From Holotrichia oblita (Eukaryota > Arthropoda > Insecta > Coleoptera > Scarabaeidae), in the NCBI GenBank assembly GCA_023690525.1, contig CM043018.1, forward strand, positions 129,569,955-129,633,954: a DNA stretch of 64,000 bases, in the 5' to 3' direction. Below the pieces are notes generated by a model. That model did not search any database and was not told where the DNA came from. It worked only from the letters and a program-made list of their open reading frames with translations. The position numbers were made by a program, and so were the translations under genes. Of the stretch, positions 1 through 10,034 are shown one piece after another; positions within the stretch are counted from its first letter, which is position 1; each line of letters begins with the position of its first letter.

Positions 1-1385
1 CAAGCGTTATGGCCGTATACAGCTACTCGAAACATTTGAGAAGTAGCACTGGGCGACCATAATTAGGGGTCGATAACAAGCAGGTAGAAAGATTCGCAAT
101 AAATTATATATCCTATGATGATTGTAATACATATTACGTGATTATAATATGATTCGTATTTATTGACGAAATTCGCTGTTTGATATTGTGTCTAGAACAT
201 TCATACGCAGTACAAGTTTAAAATATATTTTTATATATAATATTTCTATTGTATTTATAGGAAATCTGATGAAGGAAAAACAATGTTTGCAAAACATTAA
301 GAAATGATTAAAATTAAATATAAATTTAAAGAAATATTTAATTCTGAATATATATTATTTTTGTAATAGGGCGAAATATATCTAAGATAATTCTCAGTTG
401 ATTTAGGAACATTACATTGGACGAGACAACTGAAAACGTATTGCACGGCACCTGATTGGTCTTTATAAATTAAACATTTTCCAGGTACTTAACGCTTGAC
501 TATTAGTTCTACATTAAGAAATTATATTGAATTTACTTCAGTAGTGCAAATTGTTCTAAGACATAACTGTTATTGGCTTTAAACACTTATTAAATTAATA
601 TAACTGTCATATTTATACAAACGTTTAAAGTTCTGAAGAATCCGGCAAAACAAACACCGACAAATATTATCATTAATCTTCTTTTATATAACCATAACGT
701 GCATTTATAAATAATTATATATCTTCTTCAAATTTTGTATTGTTAATGTCAGTAAATTATAAGTACTATTTCAATTAAAATCGACATTTTAAATAAAATT
801 TCACAAAAGGCTAAGAAATAATAGATATTTTAGTATTAGAAGTATATCTTGTTTAATCTGAGACTTCTTGTAAAAAGACGTTAATGACATAATATTTCTA
901 TACGTTATCTATTATCGCCTAATTCAATTAAAACATTGACCCTAATACCCTAAACACTAATAAAATAATATTAAATTCTTTCCATAATTACGTGTCCTAA
1001 TCTGTAAGTTTATAATTTTTGCAATAATTGTTGTTAGATCAATATTTTCCCTGAGAAAAATGATGACATTTTCTCTTATTTAATTAATTTGAGTACGGTC
1101 TACCTTCGCTCAGTACATTATATTCATGTCAAATATATTCATAATTCTTTTCGCTTAGATTTCTTTTAAATAGTGTCTACCCTGCGGCCTGCGGCTATAC
1201 GGCTTATTACAGTTGCCCAGTTATATTTACCTGAATATTGCTCTATGTAAGGAAAGCCTACAAAGTTTCGTTTATGGCAGTTTGAGTCGTTTAAAGTGCT
1301 CGCGATAGTATACCCCTACACCGTCGTACTAAAACTTGTTTTAGCCGTGTTTCGTAGCAAATTTAGCGGTCCCTACTCTACATTC
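1..1385. other. AT-rich sequence, nothing recognised
   Basis: No reading frame with family resemblance, no tRNA-like fold and no tandem or inverted repeat was found by reading. A short string, atggcagtttgagtcg (about 1274-1289), recurs near 46836-46851, so a small dispersed repeat may end here. Confidence 0.5.
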
Positions 1386-1554
1386 CAGAGTTAGTCATAA
1401 CGAAGATCAAGAAAAATTGGCACAAACTGTTAATGGTTGGTTCCAGAATTTGGCAAACAGTAAATATGAGCAAAGCGTACACCAACTTGTGAAACCCTAT
1501 GGCAAATATTTCAGTATGAATGTTGATTACGCAGAAAAGTTGCTCAAACAATAA
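1386..1554 (+). pseudogene. mariner-type transposase, C-terminal relic
   Basis: A short open frame reads through to a TAA at 1552-1554. Its last residues have the pattern of the C-terminus of mariner transposases: an FF/WF segment, then Y-E-x3-H-x-LVK, then a Gly/Asn-D-Y-x-E-K ending (here NVDYAEK). In intact mariners this segment follows the third catalytic Asp by about 60-90 residues. Here nothing upstream in the same frame is recognisable, so the relic is 5'-truncated or too decayed to read. The resemblance rests on about 45 residues, and chance cannot be excluded. Confidence 0.35.
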
Positions 1555-2934
1555 AATGTAAAAAAGCATATTTTAGTAGCGGAGGACTAGAGAAATTCAT
1601 TATCTAAATTAGATTGTCACGTAAAATATTATAAATTTTGCGTAGATGTTTACGTTGGTCGCATACCAAATAATAAAATAGAATATGTTCTAAATTCATT
1701 TATGTATGTATATGCGCGTTTCTCGAAATCTCATACAATTACTTTTCCCTCTTGTATATCATACTATTCCTTGTGGGTGGTTTCATTAGCGTGTACGATA
1801 CTTCTCCTGGACTAATAAAACTGTCAAACAAATCTTCAATTACTATAAATCAATCTTATTCCGCGATTTATAAAGATAATGCAGCTACTACTATAGTTCG
1901 TTCCAAGAAATCTTATATCTTCAAACATTATTAAAACGAATGTTCCTTAATGTTTTCATTATATCATTAAAACGGCACCATCGACTTGTATAATAACAAT
2001 ATCACGGCCCGATAATTACGCAATTATCATTAACGGAAATTTCTATAGCCATCGGTCAAGTTTTTATTATCATGTTGAGTTTTATCCGGCATGTTTACAT
2101 CCTTGCATCTATTTATGTATAATATTTATATACTTCCATCCGCCTGCTTGCGTGCCTCTCATCTTTTGATATAATTGTAGCATTGTTTAAGAATAATTTA
2201 CATAACTTTTCGAATTTTAAAATTATAAGGTATGATGAAAAACACTGACCTGGAGCCTAACAATAGCGTAGAAAATGAGATCTAAAAGGTGCTGGCATAT
2301 CTAATATAACAGTGACAGGGCCATATCTTCTTCAGTTCAGTAATATGCAATTAAAGAATTATAATGTTATGAGCTATGATAGCGCATAGTTAAAATTAAA
2401 GAGCATTAAGCTTTGATTACGTTTTGAAGTTCATGATAATTCTAGAATAATCATTTATAAGGTGCCTAAATTTATAGTTATTGCTTTATGACGGTGAATA
2501 ATATATTTTATGCGTGTTAAGGTACTACTATAACTTGTAGGTGAGAAATCTGAAATAAAGTGCTTTTCACTTACAGTTATTTTCAATTCTATCTACTAAA
2601 CCTATATGGTTATAAATAAAATATAAAGAATGAATTTACATATGTAAGTCTATAATTAGAATAGAATTTTGTCAATAAATAATTTACTCATGTCACTTAT
2701 TCTTGGTTCACGCGTATATAATTGGACGTTAATATTAAAGTAATGATTTTTTGATTATGATTATTCTTAACAAATATCACAACTACGAATTAAAATTTCT
2801 TATGCTTGGTTTCCTTGACAGGAAGATATATTTAGAATTACCCGTTACACTAAAGAAGAATATTTACGTTCAGAAATGATACGGAGTAATTTTACAAGTA
2901 AAATCAGTGGAAGCATTGTTACTATCAATTTTAC
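1555..2934. other. AT-rich sequence, nothing recognised
   Basis: Low-complexity AT-rich DNA up to the BEL target site. Short open frames here (for example 1752-1934) show no family features and are of a length expected by chance at this base composition. Confidence 0.5.
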
Positions 2935-2939
2935 ATGTA

Positions 2940-3613
2940 TGTTTGGGTCAAACAGCACCTTGATCAATTGTTGAAATGATAATGAACACTGCACTGTACC
3001 CCGTGACTCGCCACCCACGGTTTGTAAGGCCGTATAGGTAAAATTGATTCTTGATCGGCGACAGTTAGTAAAAGAGAAAACTAAATCTTAACTTAATTCA
3101 CTCGTATATTTACATACAAAAAAAAACAAAACATAAAACGGCAACATGAATTACAATGTATGATTGAGAACTGAAATGGTCAATTGTTGTATCAGAACTG
3201 CCCTCGCAGTGAATTTGGTTCGGTTTATATACGTAAAAGTCATATTAAGAACACAAAGAAAAGTATGACGACATAACAAATAAGGAATTCTGAAGGAGTA
3301 CAATAATAAGTTTTATTTCCTAATTGTAGGTAAATATGTTAAATGTGTATTCATAGAAGAAAAGTTATTAAGACATTGAAGCAGAATGCAAATGTAAATA
3401 GTAAGATAAAGCATTTAGAGATAATCAACTACTTACTAAATTGAATAACCGAAGTGAACACTTAAAATTACATTAGCCAAACTAAGAATATGAAATGAAA
3501 TAAAGAGACTGAATACAATTGAGAACGGATTAATCTAAACATATAAACTACATATACGTACATAACATTGTATGGAAAATATTAATAAAATTGAAGGCAC
3601 ATGAGCCTGAACA
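2940..3613 (-). repeat. BEL/Pao 3' LTR (left copy)
   Basis: Begins tgtttgggtcaaac and ends gagcctgaaca on the plus strand, so the LTR has the usual TG...CA boundaries. It matches 15264-15937 over its full length. It is flanked on the left by the TSD atgta. A purine-rich stretch of the minus strand (plus-strand 3614-3632) adjoins it and would serve as the polypurine tract. Confidence 0.95.
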
Positions 3614-3679
3614 TACTGCCCGCCTTGAAAGGCTTGACTTTCAAAGAAAAGAAATAAATAAGAACAGAATAATACAAAT
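3614..3679 (-). other. BEL 3' internal segment next to the LTR
   Basis: This 66-bp piece, with 10012-10034 on the far side of the gypsy, forms the BEL region between the pol stop and the 3' LTR. The part nearest the LTR is G/A-rich on the minus strand and is the likely polypurine tract. Confidence 0.7.
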
Positions 3680-3683
3680 ATAT

Positions 3684-4277
3684 TGTTCTGTCACAAACGA
3701 CAGAAATGAAAGATTGAAATTATTAACACAAATATAATAATAGAATTGTACAAAAAAGTCTTAAAATTATCCCACCCTCTTTCTTACCTTGCTAATTATA
3801 TGTGTGTGTGTGTGCGTGTTTATTTTGTTATTCTTCTTTGATTAATCCTCTTCAATTTCCCTTTAAGTTCACTTCGTCCTGACGAATTGTTCTATGTTCT
3901 TTCTTCTTTCTTTTTCCTGACACCCACTTATCACTTGTAGCGTGCTTTTGTATAAATATCAAATCGTTTTTATACAGTTTTATGTTAAATTTTAATTTTT
4001 GGTGACTGTTTCTTACTGTCAAAAAATAATCTGTTTACATCCACCTGCTGCTGCTCCGAACTACCAAAACTGGCGTTACGTCATTCCCCACTAGATTTCT
4101 AATTTATTTAACGATGTATTTTTAATTTGGAAATTAATGCCTAATCGAGTCGTGTTGTGTCATGTATGTGTTTGTATGTGTATGTTACATTAAATTTTGA
4201 ATTTTTCTCTCAAATAAAAAAATACTATTATTACATTTGTGTTTTTCATTTTTCATTCCCTCAATCGCTGTTCTAAG

Positions 4278-4314
<37 letters not shown>

Positions 4315-4419
4315 TTAACGTAAAGTTAATAAGTTATAACCATCATTAAACATTAAACATTTCAAAAATTAATTAAATGATAATTAATTCAATTAGAACT
4401 CTTCAAATACCACATAATA
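3684..4419 (-). repeat. gypsy 3' LTR (left copy)
   Basis: Begins tgttctgtcacaaacgac and ends accacataata on the plus strand. It contains a GT microsatellite near 3801-3820 and a T-tract of about 30 near 4280-4309, longer than in the right copy. A second, diverged relative is the solo LTR at 20815. Confidence 0.93.
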
Positions 4420-4434
4420 TTACCCCCGCAAAAT
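4420..4434 (-). other. gypsy polypurine tract
   Basis: On the minus strand this reads ATTTTGCGGGGGTAA, directly before the 3' LTR. The G run matches the position and composition of a plus-strand primer. The tract is short and T-interrupted. Confidence 0.6.
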
Positions 4435-4534
4435 ATGAGCGCGGTGTAGACGTACAACGACGCTTATATTTTCATAAGTAAAACAAAATGACATTACTTA
4501 AGTTAATGTCAGTTAAGTGTATAAATTTTGACAG

Positions 4535-7500
4535 TTAAGTACGAAATTTAAAAATGTTTTCTACTGAGAAAATACCTCGTGAAAGAAATGAGTGAGGATA
4601 CATCAAATGATATGTTTTATTGCCTAAAACATGTTTGACTATAAAGGGTCCTTCGAAAATAGGTAAGAATTTTTTTTCAATGTTATTTTTAAAATCACTA
4701 ATTCTATTGTTCCTGAGCATAACCAAATCACCCTCTTTAAAAACAGTAACTTTCTTAATTTGTCTGTGTAACTTTTCATGGGCTTTACGATGTAATTTAT
4801 AAAGTTTATGTTTTGTTGTAGAGATTAAATCAGATAATCTTGGATTAACAGTGTTTAATAAATTCCAGGGACGAGGTACAGTATCACTACTATGAAACCG
4901 TATTGGTGGTATTTCACAGGTGGTCGTAGGAATAACATTTATGATTTCCTCGATAACAGGAACATATTCACTCCATAAGGTATGTGAATCGTTACACATT
5001 ATACGAAGATATTGTTGTAACTCACGGATACTTCTTTCAGATGTATTAGAGATGGGGTGACGAATAGGTGTAAAAATAAATTTAACGTTGTGTCGAGACA
5101 AGAATGTGAGTAATTTAGAATTTTGAAAACATTTACCATTATCCATTATAATTGTTTTGGGTACACCGACAGTAATAAAATATTCTTTTAAACAGTTGAT
5201 TACCGTAACACCACTACAGCTACGAGTTGTGTAAAAACGAACAAATTTAGAAAATTGATCTACGATCACAAGTATGTTTCTAAAACCGTTTGATGGCAGT
5301 AGATGTTCTAAAAAATCTAAAGAAATTATATCTTGAGGATGATTACTAACAATCGATTTTCCTGGATAATAAGGTACATAATTTTTGGTTTTATTTAATT
5401 GACATACGTCACAAGTGTTTACAATTTCTTTTGCTATTCTCCAATCTGCTTTCGTTATCAATTTTTCCCTAAAGAGCATATGTAACCGTTTCAAACCTAA
5501 ATGACAGTAGAGGTTATGTAATTCGTTAAGAATTTCTTTTGCTTTGAGTTTTGATAAAACGATTAGATGAGAATTATTAACCTTTTTCACTAAAATATTA
5601 TCTTCAATAAAGTAACCCTTATAAATTTTATTAGTTTTTAATTCATTAAAAATTTTCTGTAAATGGGAACATTTTTGATGTGAAATGATATTTTGTTTAT
5701 CAAAAATATCTGAAATGCAAGAATTTTGTTGAATATTATTTATTGTAAAGAATTTACGATATTTTTTGTCAGAATACATTCTCGAAAAAATATCAGCAAC
5801 TAAATTTTCCTTCCCTGAAATATGTTCAATTTCAAAATCGTAACTTTGTATCAGTAAATAATACCTGTAAATTCGATTGTTTAAAATTCTAGTATTTAAA
5901 ATTGAAGACAAAGCCTTATTATCACTCTGTATGATGAATTTTCTACCCAAAATATAAAATTTAAATTTTGAAATCGTAAATACAATCGCTAACATTTCAA
6001 TCTCTGCCACTGTATAATGCTGTTCGGTAAGTGTTAGTTTTCTTGATACGAATGAAATTGGGCATTCCAAACCATTGTCGTCATACTGAAAAATTACTCC
6101 AGCTATTGATGAGTCGCTACCATCTGTCCTAATGTAAAATAAACGTTCAAAATTTGGATGAATTAACAACAATTTATTGTAAAATTGATTCCGAATTTCT
6201 GTGAAAGCTGCATCTTGCGTTTGCGTCCATTTGAACTTAACGTTTTTTTGCAATAGCTGATACAAAGGTATGGATGTTTTTGACATATTTGGAAGAAATC
6301 TTTTATAATAATTTAACAACCCTAAAAATCCTTGTAGTTTTTTAATATTGCTCGGTTTAGGAAAATGTTTAATTTCATTTAATCGTTTTTCATCCAAAGT
6401 TATACCAAACTGATTCACAACATAACCTAAATATGATACTGAATTTAAAAAAAATTCGCATTTTTCTAAACTTATTTTCATTCCGTTTGCGTTTAAACTA
6501 TGTATAATTTGTCTTAAATGATTACAATGCTCTTCGACAGTTTTGGAAAAAATGAGTATGTCATCTACGTAATAAACACAAAAATCACTATATTGATGTA
6601 ATATTCGTTCTAGAGCATACGTGAGGGCACTTGTGGCTGTGGAAAGCCCAAATGGAACAACAGCATGCACATAGGATACTCCTTCGATTGAAAACCCAGT
6701 ATATTTCCTGCTATCCTTGTTTAATGGAATAAGATAAAAACTGTGTCGTAGATCTAATTTTGAAAATATTTTACAGCCATGACAGTTACTGAGGATTGAA
6801 TCGATTCGACAAGGTAATTCATACTGCTTTTGTAATCTACTGTTTAATAATCTAGCATCTAAACATAGTCTAATGTCACCCGATTTCTTTTTTACCACAA
6901 CGATGGGATTTATAAACGATGTTACCTTCCTTTCGATAATCCCATTGTCCAGCATTTTTTGTATTTCTACTTTGACCTTCTCCCTGAATGCTTGAGGAAT
7001 TGGATAAACTTTCGGATTAAACGGCAATGATTCATTAACTACTAATTTGTGTTCGTATATGTTGGGAGCAACGCATGCGCTTTCATCAATCAATCTATGG
7101 TTTCTTTTAAACAATTCGTCTACAAAATTCCTGTATTTCTCATCACACTTGTACCCTATCACACTTATCTTATCATTCTTTTTAATATAAATATCCCCAT
7201 TATCATTCCCACTTACATCATAATCATCATTATAAATATAATTATTTTTATCATTAATCCCCTTATTATTCATACCCTTCATACCCTCTTCATTCTCATC
7301 TGCATGCATATCTTCATTCAAATTCTTACATAAACCTTTATTTAAACCATTTATTATTAATTCGTTTTCCCTATCACATTCTACCTCTGTTTTGATTGAA
7401 TTTTTGAATTGTAAAAAATTATCACCTAACTTCACTTCGTTGCTGTCATAATCAATTATTACATTGTGTTTGTTTAAAAAATCTGCTCCTATAATTACGT

Positions 7501-7879
7501 CATATTTTAACCCGTTCATTACTAAAAATCTACACGAATAGTGAATATCGTTTAAAATAACCGTATCACATACACAACTGTTAATTTTTGATAATAATTT
7601 CCCAGTGGATGCCCTTATTTCAACATTGTTTATTTTAAAAACCCTTTTACTAAAATACGTCATATTTTCCGCGAATACTCTGCTGGACAATAGAGTTATC
7701 TCAGATCCACTATCTACCAACGCTGTTAATGTCAAAGTATCCAATTTAACCTCCACTAACGGTAATGTTAGATCATCAGTGAGAATTTTGTGGTCAGTTG
7801 TGAATAAATGCTTCGGATGTTCATAGTTGTTGTCTGAGATTACTGTATACTTAGAATTTTGTGGATTATTTATAAAAAA
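4535..7879 (-). CDS. gypsy pol: protease, reverse transcriptase, RNase H, integrase
   Basis: The pol frame starts at the frameshift heptamer (7873-7879); its first ATG is at 7756, giving 1073 residues from there. Domains in order: aspartic protease with VDSGSEI at about residue 13; an Asp/Asn/Lys-rich linker (about 140-190); reverse transcriptase with LDARLLN, SKLDLRHSF and YYVDD (about 395); RNase H with RTDGS, AEIEML and QSDNKA; integrase with an H-H-C-C zinc site (HLGLKRLH...CDVCQ) and the DDE triad in SLDFLE, IMDNGKCF and NTSERSIREL; then a GPF-type C-terminal module (FEGPFIVK). No chromodomain and no env follow. All catalytic motifs look intact and no stop interrupts the frame, so this copy could encode an active enzyme set. 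Confidence 0.95.
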   Translation of the reverse strand, partial: FFINNPQNSKYTVISDNNYEHPKHLFTTDHKILTDDLTLPLVEVKLDTLTLTALVDSGSEITLLSSRVFAENMTYFSKRVFKINNVEIRASTGKLLSKINSCVCDTVILNDIHYSCRFLVMNGLKYDVIIGADFLNKHNVIIDYDSNEVKLGDNFLQFKNSIKTEVECDRENELIINGLNKGLCKNLNEDMHADENEEGMKGMNNKGINDKNNYIYNDDYDVSGNDNGDIYIKKNDKISVIGYKCDEKYRNFVDELFKRNHRLIDESACVAPNIYEHKLVVNESLPFNPKVYPIPQAFREKVKVEIQKMLDNGIIERKVTSFINPIVVVKKKSGDIRLCLDARLLNSRLQKQYELPCRIDSILSNCHGCKIFSKLDLRHSFYLIPLNKDSRKYTGFSIEGVSYVHAVVPFGLSTATSALTYALERILHQYSDFCVYYVDDILIFSKTVEEHCNHLRQIIHSLNANGMKISLEKCEFFLNSVSYLGYVVNQFGITLDEKRLNEIKHFPKPSNIKKLQGFLGLLNYYKRFLPNMSKTSIPLYQLLQKNVKFKWTQTQDAAFTEIRNQFYNKLLLIHPNFERLFYIRTDGSDSSIAGVIFQYDDNGLECPISFVSRKLTLTEQHYTVAEIEMLAIVFTISKFKFYILGRKFIIQSDNKALSSILNTRILNNRIYRYYLLIQSYDFEIEHISGKENLVADIFSRMYSDKKYRKFFTINNIQQNSCISDIFDKQNIISHQKCSHLQKIFNELKTNKIYKGYFIEDNILVKKVNNSHLIVLSKLKAKEILNELHNLYCHLGLKRLHMLFREKLITKADWRIAKEIVNTCDVCQLNKTKNYVPYYPGKSIVSNHPQDIISLDFLEHLLPSNGFRNILVIVDQFSKFVRFYTTRSCSGVTVINCLKEYFITVGVPKTIIMDNGKCFQNSKLLTFLSRHNVKFIFTPIRHPISNTSERSIRELQQYLRIMCNDSHTLWSEYVPVIEEIINVIPTTTCEIPPIRFHSSDTVPRPWNLLNTVNPRLSDLISTTKHKLYKLHRKAHEKLHRQIKKVTVFKEGDLVMLRNNRISDFKNNIEKKFLPIFEGPFIVKHVLGNKTYHLMYPHSFLSRGIFSVENIFKFRT

Positions 7880-9072
7880 TGATCGGAATTTTCTTGTGAA
7901 TTGTGTACGTCAGCTATAACGTTCAATGCATTTACGTTGTGTGAATGTTCATATGGATTGCGGTTTTCTGGTTGTTGCCGTGAATTGTTGTGAGTTTTAA
8001 CTCCAGATTGTTGATTAGAATGTCTGTGTGTATTTGAATTTTGATGTAATGTGTGTTCGTTTCGATTAAAATTAGAATTCTGTTGATAATTTTGACGACT
8101 GTAATTTTGATGTGAATTAGAGCTTTGTGGAATATTTTGGCGATTGTAACCTTGATATGGACGAGAATTTTGTTGATAGTTGGTGTTTCTGCTGTTAAAA
8201 TGTGTGTTAAAATTGCCTGTTTTATAATTTTGGTTAGAATTTTGTCGATAATATGGCGTATAACCTTCTGTGTAATTATGAGTGTGTTGTGTTGATTTAT
8301 GTTTGTAAAGATCATCGTATTGTCTAAGAACTTCACAGAACTCTTTAAAAGTAGTAATATTTTGTATAATGACCGATTTATTAATTTCGAAATCAAAATG
8401 TCTTGCAAAATGTCGTATAATCTCATTTTCACTTAATTTTGGTGTCAAATGTTGCGCAGTGGCGTACCTATTACTAATGAAATACTGTTCGCGTGAATTA
8501 CTTTTTTGTGAATTAAATTTCCCCATGAAAAGATTACTTCTAATTTTGTTTTGTTCGGTTTCAGACCAATACTTAGCTAAGAAAAGTGCCTCAAATTCCT
8601 CGAATGTGTTGAAGGAATTCTCAACAACCGAAAACCAGACTGAAGCATCCTCCACTAATGATGATCTAAGAATGTTATATAATTGTACGTGCGATGTTGC
8701 TGGCGTTAACACCCGTTTGATAGAAATCAAGAAAGCCACGGGACAACCTCGCCTACCGTCAAACTTCGGGACCAGATCCTTGATTTTGAGGTTATGAGAA
8801 AATGTTTGTCTACCAAAGTCACATGACATTTCATTTTGGGTTATGTTGGAAATGTCAGGAACAGTAGCAATCACAGGAGGCGTAACAATTGATGATCGAG
8901 AAGCTAACTCCGACGGTGATCCAAATTTATTTACCTTTTCTTCTAAACAGTTTAGCCTGTTTTCGAAGGAAGTTTGACTTGACATAATGTTATCAAGTTT
9001 ACCTTTTATGATGTTTAACATATCTTTAATGTCATCCCCACCATCACCTTCTACGCTTCTTACCTTAGGCAT
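7870..9072 (-). CDS. gypsy gag, Asn/Gln-rich tail, no zinc knuckle
   Basis: Encodes 400 residues starting MPKVRSVEGD. An N-terminal coiled-coil-prone segment (about 15-55) precedes a retrotransposon gag capsid-like domain (about 95-250; KIKDLVPKFDGRRG, SVWFSVVENSF, FEEFEALFLAKYW, REQYFISNRYATA). The last roughly 130 residues are dominated by Asn, Gln, Ser, His, Tyr and Arg (NRQNIPQSSN, SRQNYQQNSNF). No CCHC nucleocapsid knuckle is present, though many gypsy gags have one. The tail may bind RNA through its Arg/Tyr/Gln content or drive condensation; that is inference. The stop TAA at 7870-7872 follows the slippery heptamer directly. Confidence 0.9.
   Translation of the reverse strand: MPKVRSVEGDGGDDIKDMLNIIKGKLDNIMSSQTSFENRLNCLEEKVNKFGSPSELASRSSIVTPPVIATVPDISNITQNEMSCDFGRQTFSHNLKIKDLVPKFDGRRGCPVAFLISIKRVLTPATSHVQLYNILRSSLVEDASVWFSVVENSFNTFEEFEALFLAKYWSETEQNKIRSNLFMGKFNSQKSNSREQYFISNRYATAQHLTPKLSENEIIRHFARHFDFEINKSVIIQNITTFKEFCEVLRQYDDLYKHKSTQHTHNYTEGYTPYYRQNSNQNYKTGNFNTHFNSRNTNYQQNSRPYQGYNRQNIPQSSNSHQNYSRQNYQQNSNFNRNEHTLHQNSNTHRHSNQQSGVKTHNNSRQQPENRNPYEHSHNVNALNVIADVHNSQENSDHFL
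7873..7879 (-). promoter_or_regulatory. -1 ribosomal frameshift heptamer TTTTTTA
   Basis: On the minus strand the gag frame ends TTT TTA TAA. Re-reading the heptamer T TTT TTA one base back enters the pol frame, which is open from there to 4535. The heptamer has the X XXY YYZ form used for -1 frameshifting by several retroelements. I did not identify the downstream RNA structure that usually assists it. Confidence 0.75.
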
Positions 9073-9265
9073 ATTTTAACTAAATGAAATTGAAATTTTT
9101 ATTTATTGAATTTTGTACTTAACTGATTGAATTGAAATGAAAAAGTTTATGTTAGGCCTAAATGAAATCTAATATGGGGTGTAAATTTTGAATTTTGATA
9201 AAAAATTGAGTTTAAATTAAAATTAATGATTCAAATATGAGGATATATTGACTTATGCCAATATA

Positions 9266-9283
9266 GTCCTGTCACGGTCGCCA
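9266..9283 (-). promoter_or_regulatory. gypsy primer-binding site, tRNA-Arg
   Basis: On the minus strand TGGCGACCGTGACAGGAC lies two or three bases after the 5' LTR. By recall, all 18 bases are complementary to the 3' end (including CCA) of insect tRNA-Arg(TCG). Confidence 0.88.
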
Positions 9284-9286
9284 AAT

Positions 9287-10007
9287 TGTTCTGTCACAAA
9301 CGACAGAAATGAAAGATTGAAATTATTAACACAAATATAATAATAGAATTGTACAAAAAAGTCTTAAAATTATCCCACCCTCTTTCTTACCTTGCTAATT
9401 ATATGTGTGTGTGTGTGCGTGTTTATTTTGTTATTCTTCTTTGATTAATCCTCTTCAATTTCCCTTTAAGTTCACTTCGTCCTGATGAATTGTTCTATGT
9501 TCTTTCTTCTTTCTTTTTCCTGAGACCCACTTATCACTTGTAGCGTGCTTTTGTATAAATATCAAATCGTTTTTATACAGTTTTATGTTAAATTTTAATT
9601 TTTGGTGACTGTTTCTTACTGTCAAAAAATAATCTGTTTACATCCACCTGCTGCTGCTCCGAACTACCAAAACTGGCGTTACGTCATTCCCCACTAGATT
9701 TCTAATTTATTTAACGATGTATTTTTAATTTGGAAATTAATGCCTAATCGAGTCGTGTTGTGTCATGTATGTGTTTGTATGTGTATGTTACATTAAATTT
9801 TGAATTTTTCTCTCAAATAAAAAAATACTATTATTACATTTGTGTTTTTCATTTTTCACTCCCTCAATCGCTGTTCTGTCTTTTTTTTTTTTTTTTTAAC
9901 AATTAACGTAAAGTTAATAAGTTATAACCATCATTAAACATTAAACATTTCAAAAATTAATTAAATGATAATTAATTCAATTAGAACTCTTCAAATACCA
10001 CATAATA
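9287..10007 (-). repeat. gypsy 5' LTR (right copy)
   Basis: Matches 3684-4419 except for about three substitutions (near 9486, 9522 and 9859), a missing aag-like triplet before the T-tract, and a T-tract of about 18. The promoter would lie here, reading leftward. I did not identify a TATA box with confidence. Confidence 0.93.
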
Positions 10008-10034
10008 ATATACATATACAGATCACTGACACAC

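Larger units (their letters stand above)
3684..10007 (-). mobile_element. Ty3/gypsy LTR retrotransposon nested in BEL
   Basis: Complete element read on the minus strand: 5' LTR 9287-10007, tRNA-Arg primer site 9266-9283, gag 9072-7870, pol to 4535, polypurine tract near 4420-4434, 3' LTR 3684-4419. The 4-bp duplication atat flanks it (3680-3683 and 10008-10011). A tRNA-Arg primer and a 4-bp TSD are known features of the mdg1/412 lineage, which is a reasonable but unproven placement. The LTRs differ at about three bases plus a short indel and a poly-T length change, so the insertion is recent. There is no env: pol ends about 115 bp from the LTR. Confidence 0.95.

Noticed and set aside
4420..4534. 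env gene downstream of gypsy pol
   Set aside because: Only about 115 bp separate the pol stop from the LTR and there is no frame there.
7932..8432. 166-codon minus-strand frame within gag
   Set aside because: It overlaps gag in another frame; the low-stop overlap results from the repetitive Asn/Gln codons of the gag tail.
9266..9283. Partial tRNA gene
   Set aside because: Only the 3' 18 bases are present, directly beside an LTR; it is a primer-binding site. The same holds for 15240-15259.
3684..10007. Claim that the nested gypsy is older than its BEL host
   Set aside because: About three versus one LTR substitutions is not a significant difference, and nesting with clean target duplications fixes the order.
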